Assembly (NCBI GenBank): GCA_037074615.1
Contig: CM073558.1
Span: 18,397,001 to 18,461,000 of the forward strand
From: Leucaena leucocephala
Lineage: Eukaryota; Streptophyta; Magnoliopsida; Fabales; Fabaceae
DNA length: 64,000 bases
Direction of reading: 5' to 3'
In this document: positions 47,370-60,226 of the stretch, in pieces
How the letters are laid out: each line of letters opens with the position of its first letter
Position numbering within the stretch: position 1 is the stretch's first letter
Notes under the pieces: generated by a model
Told to the model about the DNA's origin: nothing
The model's input: only the letters and a program-made list of their open reading frames with translations
Databases searched by the model: none
Position numbers and translations under genes: made by a program

Positions 47370-50300
47370 TCAGGCAATGCAAGTTGGCAGCAAACAACTG
47401 GAAAAGAAACTCAGCCCTCTCTTCTGCACCAAATATAAAAGTGCAATAATTATCAGACTCAATATAAATACTAAGATTGGCAACCCTCCCTTTCCACGGA
47501 TAATATAGTGTATTTAAAATACTATACATAAATATTATAACAATCAACCAATAATAAAAATTGCTAATAATTCTATAAATTTTCGAACCTAAAAGTATTT
47601 GTTTAATTAAATAATTAAATTTTATGTAATTTAAAAAAACATAAATACCTCCCCTCTCATTTTAGGAAAATTTCATCCTCCACCCACCCAAATATTAGTA
47701 AGAAACCTAAACACTGCTTTATAAAAAAATATATGACAAAGAAATATCTATTAATATTATGAAGTAATAGTTTATTTTTAACCAATACCAAAATTTAAAA
47801 TTTTACCATCAAAATATTTTCTATCTAGATTTTTTTCATACCAAAAATATTGGGTTAAAGTATAAATTTACTTAAGTTTTATTTGGTGTCTGAAAATTTA
47901 TTTAAGAGCAATATTGCCCTCAAATTATAATAATATCGTCTTAACTATTATCTAAAATTAAATTTAATTATTAATTGATCAATATATTGACATGACATCT
48001 AATAATATTTTATTCTAGATTAAGGAATTTGCCCCATAAAATTTTTATCAAAGAGCCCTAGGTATCTAGAATTTCTTTACCCTGATCTAAATTCAATTTA
48101 ACCATAAGTTTGACTATGTATATTAAATTGGTCAATAGACATTTCATCCACTTCATTTATTCTCAAATCTTATTTATAAATAAAGAAAAAAAATTAAAAA
48201 AAACATGTATCCCTCTAAATATTACTCTAAACAGACTATATTTTGACAACCTTTTAAAAAATAACTTATTATTGTCTCATATATTTTCTTCTTATATCTA
48301 ATTTCAAAAAATAAAATTGAAATAGAAAGCACATAGATTAGTTAGCTAGTATATTTAATTAAATTAATAGTCAAATTAAAATGGATAGCAACTAAGTAAC
48401 ATTAATCCAAAAAAATTTCCAAACATCTAGAGTTCTTGAATGAAAATTTTAGGAGTAAATTTGTACCTTAATTGAAAATAAAAGATAACATGAATATTAT
48501 ATTTGTTAACTAATAGTTAAACTTAATTCTAAGTAACAATCAAAGCAATATTGTTATAATTTAAATTTTTTTAGAATAACATTATTCCTAAAACGACTTC
48601 ATGATAATTAGCACTCTTAAATAGAAACTTTTAAAATAAATTTATACCTTAACCTAAAAGTATTTGTAATGTATTAACAATATATTGATATATTATCATT
48701 CCCCTATCCCCAAAATGTTAATAAGAGAAGATTACAAAATGGCCTAACCAATTTATTAAGAATTTTAATCTATAATCAATACCTCAATAAATACAAATTT
48801 TAACAATTGACAAGTAGATTTAAATTTAAATTTGAAAATTGAAAATTGAAAATAAGCAATAAAAGCAAAATATGAAGAAGAATAAATAAGGGCATGAAAA
48901 AAATATTGAGTTAGGTGGAATAATTAATTGAGAAAAAAAATTACAAATGGTACAATTACTAAGTACTAACTAGTTTGTACATTTTCTAAAAAAATCTTGA
49001 CGGAAGAAAAAACAAAAATCATAACTTGACCCCATGAATTTTGAGAGATTTACAATCTAGTCCTCCATAAATCAATGTAAATTTTATTCTTTCTACCACT
49101 TACATATAATATAATACATATACACATATATTTGTTATTGACAATGTTAACATTTAGCTATGCTGATTTTTCAAGGACTGAATTCTGTCTCTAGCTATCT
49201 AAACTTGGAAATCTAAATAATTCAAAATATATCTTTCCTGGACTTTGAAACCTTTCATCTCAAACTTATAATAGTTGGGAAAAAATTAAGCCAAAGAAAT
49301 AACATGCGCATAACCAAAGAGGAAGTTTGAATGACAACTTTAATTTTATTAAAGAAATAAAGTTGGTTAAAAGTAATCAATATTTTTTTTAAAAAAAAAT
49401 AGCATTAATTAGAAAGAGAATAAGAAAAAAATGAGTAAACAAATAGGGCATGCATGAAATAATTAATACAATAAATATAAATGTAATTAATGGGAGTAAA
49501 ATGGAAAAAAATAGTTAAAATTTCATATACCCTTTTAAGTATATCTTATAAAACCATAGCTATCACAAAAAATACGTTATCTTATATATAAAAAAAAAAT
49601 GGAGAGAGTAGTTTTTAAGATCTTATGATGTAGAATATGAAATATTTGGGTTGTTAAATATAATTTTTGCATATAGAGGCAAGTGAAGGAAAAGGGTAAA
49701 AGTTTGAGAGCAAAAAGTAGAAAGAGAGAGGAAGGGAGTGGACCTTGGTATGTTTTTGGTAAAGCAATTGGGGAGAGATAGTGTACAAGTCTTCATCCAC
49801 AGGCTTAGGTGTTGGCCTTCTTGCATTACTAGGGCTTCTTCTTCCTCCTCCATACTCACTCATCCATTTCTGCTCTTCTTCTTCTTTCTCACTTACCTTT
49901 GTCTGCAATCACACACACAAACACCTTCATCACTTTCTCTTTGCTTTATTTGCTAAAGTTGTCTTTCATGTCACATGCCTTAGCTTTTTTTCTATTATTA
50001 GGGCCTTCTTCTTTCCCACTTTGGTACCATGCCAATGCATTTATGGAAGTCAATGAATTTAAGGTCCCTTCCACCTAACTAATAAATAATTAATTTATAC
50101 AAATTAATAAAATAATTACTTATTTGTAAAACATGTATTTCCATGAAAAATCCGCTTATATGGACAATAAAGCTTTAAAAAAATTATAAATTCTAAAAAT
50201 AAAATAATTTTATATCTCATATTTAATATTAAAGTAAACCCCATTATTAAATTTTATATTTTTTTTATAACCTTTTATGCCACATCATATTTGATACGTT

Positions 50301-51559
50301 GTTGTTTTAAATTCTATACGTTGTTGTTTTAAATTCTATCTTCATTAATTTATATTGAGACTTTATCAAACCCTCACTCTTCCCACTTTAGTAATCTAAT
50401 TGGTCCACTAATATACTAAGTATGTTAAGGTAACTCTTACATTTAATAGCAAAAACAAATAAACCCCTTTTTATGATGAGAGAAATACTATTTATTATAT
50501 AGGGAATACATAGTAATTTGTATTTCCAATACCTGACCCTTTGGGATGGTCCTTTTTGAAGACCTTATGACTTTACGAGAGGGCGTGATTCATTGAAGTC
50601 AATGAATGAAAGGGTCCCACACTCCTAAGTATGTCACCTACCCCCCATCAAAAGAAGATACAAAGCTTGCTTTCTCATTCTTCTCCACCCCTCACGGACT
50701 TCCCCTCTCATCATATCATTTCATACCCTTTCCTATACTATGCAACTTCTTTCACTCCCCTTTTGAATCTTTTTAGGTCCAGTCCTTCAAAAACAAATTA
50801 AAAAGGCAAAAAACAAAGAAAACTAAAAAAGTGCCAGCAGTAATTTTTCTTGAATCAATATCCTAAAAAAGTATTTAAAAAAATTAAAGTCGTTTTAATA
50901 GTTGAAAAAACTATATTAATATCGGAAATGACATTACTCTCATTTTTAACATTTTTGAAAAGTATTAATCTAAACAAAACTTTTAAATAATTACAAATCG
51001 TTCCCAAAAACTTTTGGAAGTAAAAGTGGATCTATTTATAATTTCAGCTCCTCCAATTAAATAATAGGAATAGTAGTAGTAAAAAGATGGAACATTCATC
51101 ATGATATTCTTCAACCAACACTAGCCACAAGGGAAGGGAAAATAAATAGTCAACAACATAAATCAACCACTCACAAAACTCCCACTTCTCTTGCTTGTTG
51201 CTTCTATTTCTAGTTTTAGTTCTAACGCATATCAGATATTAGTATTGGAAGAAATCAAAATGCTTTCAATGAGACACATTTGAAGGGGAGAGGGATGAGA
51301 GTTTGAGAGAGAGAGGAGGCACCTTTGTTCTGCGAGGGACGACGATCATGGCGGGGGTGACGACGTCGTTTTCGTACAAGTCGCCGGTGACATAAAGATC
51401 ACGATCGTGATCAGACTCAGAGAAGGTGCAGCGAAAGAAGCCACCATGGCCACCGGCTTGTGTGGCGGACTCAAAGCACTGCGTGAAGGGAATGTTATCT
51501 TCCCAGTCCCAGCTTGCAAACGCCGGCACCTGACTCCTCCTGTAGTAGTACTCCTCCAT
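47370..51559 (-). CDS. RIN4/NOI-family protein (AvrRpt2-cleavage-domain type)
   Basis: Three exons, all joined in phase 0: 51559-51323 (79 codons), 49902-49744 (53) and 47423-47370 (17 plus stop), total 149 residues. The N-terminal half carries a NOI-like motif VPAFASWDWEDNIPFTQCF (about residues 11-29) and DLYVTGDLYENDVVTPAMIV (about 55-74). The middle is acidic then basic, and PKPVDEDLYTISPQLLY (about 112-128) is also conserved in this subfamily. The C-terminus KRGLSFFSSCLLPTC is hydrophobic with two Cys. By analogy with RIN4, these are probable S-acylation sites that anchor the protein to the plasma membrane. RIN4/NOI proteins regulate pattern-triggered immunity and can be targets of bacterial proteases; the role of this member is inferred. 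Introns are 1.4 and 2.3 kb. The short last exon is supported by TTCTCTTCTGC on the plus strand (GCAG acceptor on the minus strand) and an exact family-type ending. Confidence 0.88.
49903..51322 (-). other. Intron 1 of the RIN4/NOI gene
   Basis: Bounded by AAAG|GTGCCT and TTGCAG|ACAAAG. It contains a GC-richer stretch at 50530-50780 with no ORF worth reporting and no recognised small RNA. Confidence 0.7.
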
Positions 51560-52379
51560 TGATGAACCAGAAGTTGCAGAGAGAGATCGATGTGGGCAAC
51601 GAGGAAGAAGAAGAAGAGTTTGAAGCAAAATGTATGAGAGAGTGTGAGGTTGAAGAAACGTGGGGGGCTCGGAGGCGATTTAAAAGGAAGGAAAGAGAGA
51701 GAAAAGTATAGAGAGAGACTGGGTGTCGCCTGGAAAAGCAAAGGCGCGTGTGGGAAAGAAAAGCAAGTTTGAGAGGGCGACAAGGTGGTAAGGCACGAGA
51801 GAGTTAAAGCAGAGGTGAAATACTGTGGACGACGAGGGAAAACGGGGAAAATATGTATTGTAATATAAAAATAAGAAAAATCCCAAACTAAGAGTAATAT
51901 TTTTATTAAATAACCTTTATAAAAGTTATTACTCCCTCCCTCCAGTCTTTTTTTTTATTATAAAAAATTATCAAAATAACATGTTTCTTAAAATATTAAT
52001 TAAAAATAATAAATATATAAAAAATATATTTTTTTAATTATTCCCTTATTTATAGTACATCTAAAATAATAAATAGAGATTTATTATAAAAAGATAATAA
52101 GTATCAAGTATTTAATGTGGATAAAATAAAAAAAAATTAGTTTAAAATTTTAGATAAAAATTATTTATTTTTTATATCTAAGACTACTTTTATCAAATAT
52201 ATTATTTTTTATAAAAAAGATTAGATATTTAAAAATATTTAAAATTTATTTAAAAATTTAAAAGTAACAAATATATCTTCAATAAATGTAATATTTTTCT
52301 ACGTGTGGCAAACTTATCTTTAATTATAATTTATTAGTAACAAGGAAAAAATATTTGCAGCTTGATTATTGGGATATTT

Positions 52380-53570
52380 TTATTAGAGAATAAATTTTAA
52401 AATAAGGATATTCTTGTAAATTTCTTCCATGTTAAAAAATGAAGCCGTCCTGTGCTTTTGATCCCACACGCGTACTACCGATGACATTGTGCTTTGTGCA
52501 CTCTGCATGCCTCTCTCTCTCTCTCTCTCTGCACTCATTAGGTCAACAAACTTTGATCTTCCCATTGGTAACACAGCTCCCTCTTTTATAATTATTTCTT
52601 TTATACTTTTCTTTTCTTGTCCAACTCTTTCATGGAAAAATTAAAAAAAAAAAAGACTATAGAGATTGCTATATCCCAAATTAAAATTCTAATATTTGTA
52701 AATGCTACAAAAAATATGGGGACCTAATTTAGTATTTTGCAGTTCCGAGTGAATATACCAAAATGTTCATCCGCTCACCTAACGCTCTCTCCACCGCCTC
52801 TCTGGTCAAGTCGCCGGTCCAATGGAGAGAATGATGAACCTTGCCGCTTCCCTCTGGTTCTCAATGATGAAGATGGCGATGGTTCAAGAGATGCCCAGTA
52901 GCTCTCCACCTCCACCCAATCGTCGAACTCCTCCCTCCGTTTCAAGCTCGTTGACGGCGTCTCTGTTCTCCTCTGATTCCGTCGTTGATGAAGATGATGG
53001 ACAGAGGTTGAAGATGCACAGTGACTCTTGACCAGCACCCCACTCCTATGCAAGTCGTTCTCCAGCCCTTGATTTATATTCAAAATTGGTGAGCTCAAAC
53101 GAGTGTTTGCGATTTCTGAGAGCTTTCATGAATTGATGGCAACGGAAGGGCTGTCGGGGGGAGCGACTCCCGCGGCAGAGGATGGTAACGAACTGAATTG
53201 TGGGAAGAAGAAGGTGCGAATAGTTGAGAGCTCAACCCCCTCATAATTTTTTTGACCCCTTGAAATTTCAGTCTCGGTTTTTCTCTGCATTTGAATTCTT
53301 AAAACAAAAAAAAAAAACGAAATAGAAGTTGCAGAAGGCCAGGAGAAGTAGAATGTGCCACATAAGATTATTCCAACGAAGACAAAGTTGAATCACTTAA
53401 CACTTTGGGTCCATTCTTCTTTTTTCTCTTTCTCTTTCTCAGCCTTCGCATGGAGGATGAAGTTCAGCAAAGTATGAGGATACCAGAGGGGATGTCGCCG
53501 GAAAGAGGAGAGAGAGAGAAGAGGGAAAGGGGAGGAGAATGGGTATTTTGGCCTTTTTATCCAAAACTTT
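52380..53570. other. GC-richer stretch with short gene-like frames, unassigned
   Basis: Starts with a (CT)n run at 52511-52530. Between 52780 and 53240 both strands stay open for 70-107 codons: plus 52822-53031, minus 53098-52775, and a plus frame MATEGLSGGATPAAEDGNE from about 53136. A further plus frame at 53451 (MEDEVQQSMRIPEGMSPERG) ends at about 53573. None has a recognised domain and the two-strand openness is typical of GC-rich DNA. It could be an old gene fragment. Confidence 0.3.
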
Positions 53571-53579
53571 AAAATATCA

Positions 53580-56500
53580 GATTGAAAGTCACACTTTTCT
53601 GATATTTATAAATATTAATTTAGGATATAATAATTTCTAGAGTGTTTTCAGGGATTTTCCCCGCTTTCATTATTCATTCAATAATAATATAATATTTTTA
53701 TAATAATAAAATGGCACCAAACAAGAGAACAAACGCCTTCCCAAATATTCCTCATCCTCGCTCCCTCCTGCTACTTGTTCAAAAGTTGTTTCCTTGGCCT
53801 CTCTTTCAAGATGGTAGTGATCTGACTCAATTTTCAAACTCTAGTTTATTTTAAATATAGATCATCATGTTGAAATTTAGATTATCTAGTTTGTTCAATG
53901 ACTTAATGAACTACTCAATTGACCTATACGATTAATCAACTGAATTAAAACAAAAAACAAAAAAAGCAATCCAAATCAATTCAACTTACTAACAAAAAAG
54001 ATTTATTAAACTATAAATTCTATAGATTTCTATTTTTTTAATTCAAAATAATATTATTTTTTTAAATTATAAATCTCGAATCGCTTATTTCTCTTTTTTA
54101 TAAAAGAAATTTAAAAATGTATCGCTTTCCCCTTTGCAAAATAATTTTTTTTTTTTAAAAAAAAGCTAAGACATTATGTTATGTTAAGAAAGAAGCTAGA
54201 CAGAGACCTTTTGAAAGAGAACAAATAAGAACCAAGGAACACCTATCATCTTTTTCTTTGATTGCTCAGAATTCAGAATGTATATTCCTCATCATCCTCA
54301 GCTTTCTCAGGTATTTTTATTTCAGAAGGATTCATAGGATAGAGACTTAGCACTTAGGGAAGAAAAGGCTTCGAGTGCTCCAAAAAAAGTTAAAGGAATT
54401 GCCATTGTCTATAAAGCATGTAATAGGCTTTTCTTTGTTTTGCTTTTCTTTTTCTTTCACTTTCAACCCATTAATATAATAAAAGGAAACTTTATATTTT
54501 GTTTTCTTTTTAATTTTCGTTATTGAAAAATGTATGTGTATTTTAGCCTTAAAAGTTTTAATTTAATCTAGATATAAAGTTCTGTTTTTAATTTTATATT
54601 TTATTCAATTTTTTTGATAAATATATTTTACTTAATTTTAAGTTTAATTCTTGCAATGTTTGGCCTTCTATTTCTTTTTAGGTAATAAAGCATTGTGAGT
54701 GTTTGACAACCCCTAAACTTAAATTTTAAATTTAAGTTTAGCTTAAAATTTAAATTTTTAAAATTTTTAAAATAAATAACTATATTTATTTAAATAAATT
54801 TTTAGAGTAAACTATAATTTAAAACTAAAATTTTAAATAAGCTGATCAGAGTAATTTATGGAACAATAAAAGAGCTTATAAATTAATTAATTACTATATT
54901 ACCCTTACTTTTTTCTTACACCATCTTTCATTTTTTTTCTTACACCATCTCTCCTCTCTCTTACTTTTTCTTACACCCTCTCTCATTTCTTTTCTTACAC
55001 TCTCATTTCTCTCTACTCTCATCTCTTATCTCTCCTCATTTAATACTCATACCATTTTTTATAATTTATCAATAATAAAATATTTCTGGAAATAACTATC
55101 CAAACACTTATTTATTTAAAAAAAATTTATAAACTCTTTTTTAAAAATTTTTTTCTGCTCAAAAACTTTTTTTTTTAAATTTATTTTTAAAATCCTATTT
55201 AAACAGTCTATTATTAGTAAACTCCCGGAACGTGATTGTTTTTCTTGAATGTTTTAAAAATATGAGGAAATGAATCTCAAGTAGGTCCCTCAAGTTTCAG
55301 TTATTATTACTAATTAATCTCAGGCGACTTGGGACTTTGGAAGTAATTTGGAAAAGGTATGAAATGGCCTTAATATCCTTTAATGGCACTAACCATCTTA
55401 AAATGGTTGACTGAACCAGTCAATATTGGCCCGCACCGGTCAATGTCAGTCCGTGGCTCTTTTTTTTTTTTTTTAACTCAACTATCACACATTTTTATAT
55501 TTAATTTTAATTCCTTTAAAACTTAGTATTAAATAAAATTTAGAATATTTATTTTTGTTTAATTTTCTTAACTTAACCGAGGGTTAATTTCCCTTAATTA
55601 AGAGTGTTTGCTCACTCTAATTTAATTCAACACTATCATATATAATTGAGTTTTTCTTTTTAATAGAATTAAAAGTATACCGTAACTGATAGCTAAAGAT
55701 TAGAGACTTTTTTTAAGATGTAAAAATAATTAAAATATATTTTATCTCTTTTAATAAAATATTTTTAACATATACTATAAAAAAAAATCATAACTTTAGC
55801 TTCATGTGACCCAAAAAGCGGTATATAAAAGAGGTCGTTATTGGGTCAATTATGTTAAGTTGACCCATTTGCGCCAAAGCCCAATATAGGTTGACTTAGG
55901 TCAAGTTTTCATCTTTGGATATTTTCTTACTCATTTCAAGTTTATCGGTGAATCATTCGAAACAAGAAAAGAACGAAATTGCCAAATGAGGGTGACTATA
56001 GATAATAAGTATGGAGTTTATATTTTATAAAGATAAGTGTTCAATTTTTATTACTATTATGAGGGCTCTTTTACTATGTGATATCATAAATCTCTTATAA
56101 ATATTATCTAAATTCTAAAATTATTCCCTGACTTTGATAAAAATAATGGATATTAAATTTATTTAAATTTTTTTATATAAAAAAATAAAAAAGAAAATAA
56201 GTACATTGAGTATACAAGTGGAGCTTTTTCCGTAATAATTTGTTCTTAGTGATTTATTTTTTTTCTTAAATCAAATAAGGAAAATCCTAATAAAATCTCC
56301 TTAAAATATCTAAAATCTAAATAAGACCTAAACTTTTTAACTAATTCCTAATTAGGCCAATATGTCTATTAGATATTTCAGAATTTGATTAAATGATCAC
56401 ACCACTATCATTAACAACATTCAGAAATCTCTAATAAGCCTTCTTGGCTTGATTAGGAATTATCACAAAGTGTATGCCTTAGTTAATTTTTTGTCATTTC

Positions 56501-57200
56501 AAGGAGATTTTATTAAAATTCTCCCAATCAAATATGTTAAAATTTCTTTTTGTTAAATAAAAATATATAATATTCTTCATAATCTTAAATATAAGAACTA
56601 ATAAATAATTTTAATTTAATTCTAAATATAAGAACTCAATACATTTTATCTCTTAAACTTATAATTTTTTCTTTTAACTCCTATTAATTTTACCTATTAA
56701 AATTGTTTTTTATTAAAAAATAATTTTCAATACAAACTGTTGTAACGAGTACTTTAAGAAAATAAACATGCATTTTTAATAAGTAAATATTTATTTTTAT
56801 AAACTAATTATATTACTTTTATATTTCTGATAATAGGAGGGAGTATATAATTAAAAAAAGGGGTTTATTTCAAAATATTAATAAATTATATACGTTCTCA
56901 AACAAAATAGCATAAATTTCTTTTTATTCTTTATGTACAATTCAACCTTTAAAAGTTGAATATTTAAAATCAATAATGTGTGGTTGTGTATACATAAAAG
57001 TCGAATTGTTTGCATAATTGTGAATATTGCTGCTTATAATTTGAGATTTGTGCGAGTCCATTTTTTCAAGAACACGCAGTACAAAAATACTGTGAAAGTA
57101 CAAAACTGCCCTTTTAGAATATTTCATCAATTACATATTGTTCTAAACTCGATGAGAAATTGTAGCTCAAATATACATACCTCATTTATATATCGGGTTA
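53580..57200. other. AT-rich intergenic region
   Basis: No coding gene is supported. It contains the inverted copy of repeat R1 at 54701-55211. The last few hundred bases lead into the promoter of the small gene at 57526. Confidence 0.6.
54701..55211 (-). repeat. AT-rich MITE-like repeat, copy 3 (family R1, inverted)
   Basis: Its reverse complement gives GACTGTTTAAATAGGATT, then ATGGTATGAGTATTAAATGAGG and a GA-rich tract with GGTGTAAGAAAAA repeats. This matches copies 1 and 2 in order and sequence. The plus-strand left end is near GTTTGACAACCCC. Confidence 0.6.
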
Positions 57201-57525
57201 AGGGCCACTGATTGCGTGACACGTGGCCACCACGCCTCGCTTCTTATTACCCAACACCACTTTCCAGGTGTCTTCAAGACTGCATGCATGAACGTGGAAC
57301 TCTTTCACAATCTCTCTACACTCCTCTCTCTGTAGCATCCAAGATCTGTTTCGTTAAGATCACCTTTCTTTGTTTTAGCTGCGAGATTTGATTCTTTGAA
57401 GTTGAATTAATTTAACTCCTTTCTTTCTTTCTAAGGATTTTGATTATAGTTTTGTTCACTTTGTCTCGTTCGGATTTTCTTGAATTTAAAATCGAAATTT
57501 TGATTGGTTTTGTAGTCGACAAATA
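57180..57525 (+). promoter_or_regulatory. Promoter and leader with a G-box/ABRE
   Basis: TTATATATC near 57184 could be a TATA-like box. GTGACACGTGGCCACC at about 57217-57232 contains a CACGTGGC core, the classic ABRE/G-box of ABA- or stress-regulated genes. A CT-rich leader (57300-57335) follows. A possible leader intron may end at TTTTGTAG before TCGACAAATA-ATG (57526). Confidence 0.5.
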
Positions 57526-58401
57526 ATGGCAGCAGAATTGCAGAACTCCGATCATGATTCTCAATTCAAGACCGCCCCTCTACGGTGTGCTGTTATTTTT
57601 CCTTTTGATTTTTCTTTTTCTACGCGATGCCTAGCTAGTTACGTTATAGAGTATTTTCACAATCTCGGAATGTCTTGAACTTGTTTGATATATTGCTTGG
57701 CTGCAACCACGTTCGTTTAGGTGCATCTTTCTCAATCGTTAAATTAAAGATGGCGTTTCTACGTTGAATAATGCAATTTTCTGAGGTTCAAATCAATGTT
57801 TGTAGCATACAGACAAGATATACACCGTAGAACAAATAGTTGTAATCCCCCATTTTATAACACTAGATCTCGGAAGTTTAATTTCAGTGCCACTGATTTA
57901 TCTAATGATGCGGGCAAATCTTTCTGTTTCTTTGGGTTTATAACTCTGCAATAGTGATCTTCTGAAACATCCAAGTTCTTCCTGAGATATGTCAACAAAC
58001 TATAGGAAACATACTATGGGGTTCGTGTCTTTCCTGGGTATAACTGGCTACCATATTTCAGATGTTCATCGATGAAAAGTTTATATTTAGAATTTGGTGG
58101 AGATTAAGTGTAGTGAGATTTAACTGAATTTTGCAGTATACGTACAAAAACAATGAATAATAAAAAGAGAAGTGTAGTGGGTAAATAATAAAATGGCACT
58201 TGTATTAGACCCAAATTGCCTTGATTTCTCACAGGTTTAGAGCATGTTCTTTGTTTCCTGTTTTGATCTTTCAGGGCTACTACAACGAAAACTCAACGTA
58301 ATCAAGGAGGAGATGAATTATTGAAGGAAGTACTGGCTAAGAGGACTAAAGAGACTAGTACAACTGAAAGCACAACTTCAACTTCTACTGAATCCAAGTA
58401 G
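57526..58401 (+). CDS. Small acidic/Thr-rich protein, N-terminal part of a gene split by an in-frame TAG
   Basis: Exon 57526-57584 (MAAELQNSDHDSQFK...) joins exon 58275-58401 across a 690-nt intron (CTACG|GTGTGC ... CTTTCAG|GGCTAC) in frame. The product is 61 residues, ending in a Thr/Ser-rich stretch (STTESTTSTSTESK) before TAG at 58399-58401. No domain is recognised. The same frame stays open immediately after the TAG for another 122 codons containing a conserved plant motif, so this is either the true short protein or the front half of an interrupted one. Confidence 0.6.
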
Positions 58402-58770
58402 TCCTGCATTTCTACTCAGAATCTGCAGACTCAAAAAAGTAGGAAACTATTTAAGGTGCCAACAAAGAAGAAGACTGATGGGAAGGCAAATATGAAAGAA
58501 AGCAAAAGCAAACCAAGGGAAGAGTTTAAGAAGATGTGCACTCGTTCTCCAACCACCCATGAAGGTTCATTTAGGTGTCATCTCCACCGCATTGGCGCAG
58601 ACAAGAATTCAATCAATGAAAAGAAGAGCACTCTGAGTTGCCATTCCTGGCGAAATTCCCACACTGTAGAATTCAAGCCTCAGTTGTCCAGGTTTGGTAG
58701 AGCTGCTTCTGCTGAACTAGTAATAACTCATGATGGCTTAAGCCAACCATCAGTAGTTGGCTCTTCTTAA
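58402..58770 (+). pseudogene. In-frame continuation with TRSPTTHEGSFRCHLHR motif
   Basis: After the TAG the frame runs 122 codons to TAA at 58768-58770. It is Lys-rich at first (VPTKKKTDGKANMKESKSK). It then has MCTRSPTTHEGSFRCHLHR near residues 48-66, matching the SPTTHxGSFRCxLHR motif of plant small serine-rich proteins of unknown function. It ends AASAELVITHDGLSQPS. Coding-like content on both sides of the stop suggests one ancestral ORF of about 184 codons. An internal start at MKESKSK (58492) would give a shorter separate protein. Splicing around the stop was considered; no pair of sites kept the frame. Confidence 0.55.
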
Positions 58771-59322
58771 ATTGAGTTTTTAGTTGCAGACTCTAGTTTC
58801 TTGGTCTTCAGGGAGAAAGAAAATAGTAGTTTCTCATATATAGCATTATAGGTTTTGCCTTCAATTTCTTGATTTCTGTATTACATATAGTTTTGTCTGA
58901 ATGGATGGACCTGGTGAAAATAGCCACTGCTAGGCTTGAATCTTTCCTTGAAAAACCCTATTTTAGAGAGGTTAAGGAAAAGTCATATAACAAAAGATGG
59001 TTCCAACGATCTTTTCTTCTTTCTTTATTTCTTTGTTCATAGGTCAATGGTTCCTTCAATTACTGTATTTTCAAATGTATGTCATCTACAATTCTGTGTG
59101 TAGACACATTTAGACTTCAGAACCTCAAGGAATATGAAATCTATAGGTGCATCTAACAGCATAGAGTTTTTAATTCGACGCTATTTTTAGTGCTTGTTTG
59201 GATTTGCAATTGATAAGCACATTTACGCAAGGGAAGACAAAACTCCTCTTACATACTTACCTCATATGAACGGTCAAATCAGGGGTTAAAAAGTCAGATT
59301 AGGACTTCAAAACTCCAATCCA

Positions 59323-59345
59323 AACACACACACACACACACACAC
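59323..59345. repeat. (CA)n microsatellite
   Basis: An uninterrupted CA dinucleotide run in intergenic DNA. Confidence 0.9.
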
Positions 59346-60226
59346 TTGAAAAGCTTAGATATGGTCAAAATTAGGAGAAAGCAGTCCATCGGATTCTTGA
59401 TCAGACAAATTTTTGTACAACTAACGCAGTGCAGTTTCTTAGAATATTTGGTGAATGGGCAAGACAAGACGATAATGCCCTGCTACCTTAGTATTTCATA
59501 ACTGTAAATGAATACTGTGCTAAAAGGTATCAAACTGTCTAGAAACTTATCAACCATTTGGAATTTTGCTGCTCTAATTTATTATGGCTCTATCCCACAT
59601 CCCTCCCAACAATACTAATGTTTATTAAGCAATAAAAGTTGAAACTTTAGGTGGGTGATTTTTGTGTGATAAATGAAGGGGATAATAAGTGCAAAGATGG
59701 CTGAGAATACGAATTAAGTGAGGAGTGTGTTGAGCTAAGGAGGAAGAAGGAATACTATATCTATATGGGGCTTATTTATGAGACTACCATAATCTTGTAA
59801 TATTACAGGTACCCTAGCTAGTAACATTTGGGATTTGGGGAAACTTTGTGGCATCCTACAAAACAAGAACATATTCTTTTTCCTTGTCTAAGAACTCATT
59901 ACATGACAAAAGTGATTTTTTTTAAACTCGATATTAGAGAATGCATGGTGGCGAACAGCAGATACCAGTGACCATTTCATTTCAATATCTACATCAAAAT
60001 TTTCCATAGGGATTGTAATTGAAATTAGATCCCTATTATCTCCTATGCTATTTCCATATGCAGGCCATTTACATTGTTTTCACCATTTTGCTCATTGTTG
60101 TCCAGCCTATTCACATTATTCTCCATGACTATATGCTCATCAACAATTCACAATCAATAGAATCTGAATCACTTGAATCAACACTAGGATTAACGCTAGT
60201 ATTTCCTACTTTTTTTGGATTTCTAA

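Noticed and set aside
47299..47547. 69-codon frames on both strands
   Set aside because: They overlap the 54-nt last NOI exon in other frames or extend beyond its stop and acceptor.
49623..50056. Several overlapping short frames on both strands
   Set aside because: Shadows around NOI exon 2 (49902-49744); only the minus frame with KPVDEDLYTISPQLLY is real.
52511..52560. A possible microRNA precursor near the CT run
   Set aside because: The flanking words resemble but do not match any conserved plant miRNA I know, and no stable hairpin is evident by eye.
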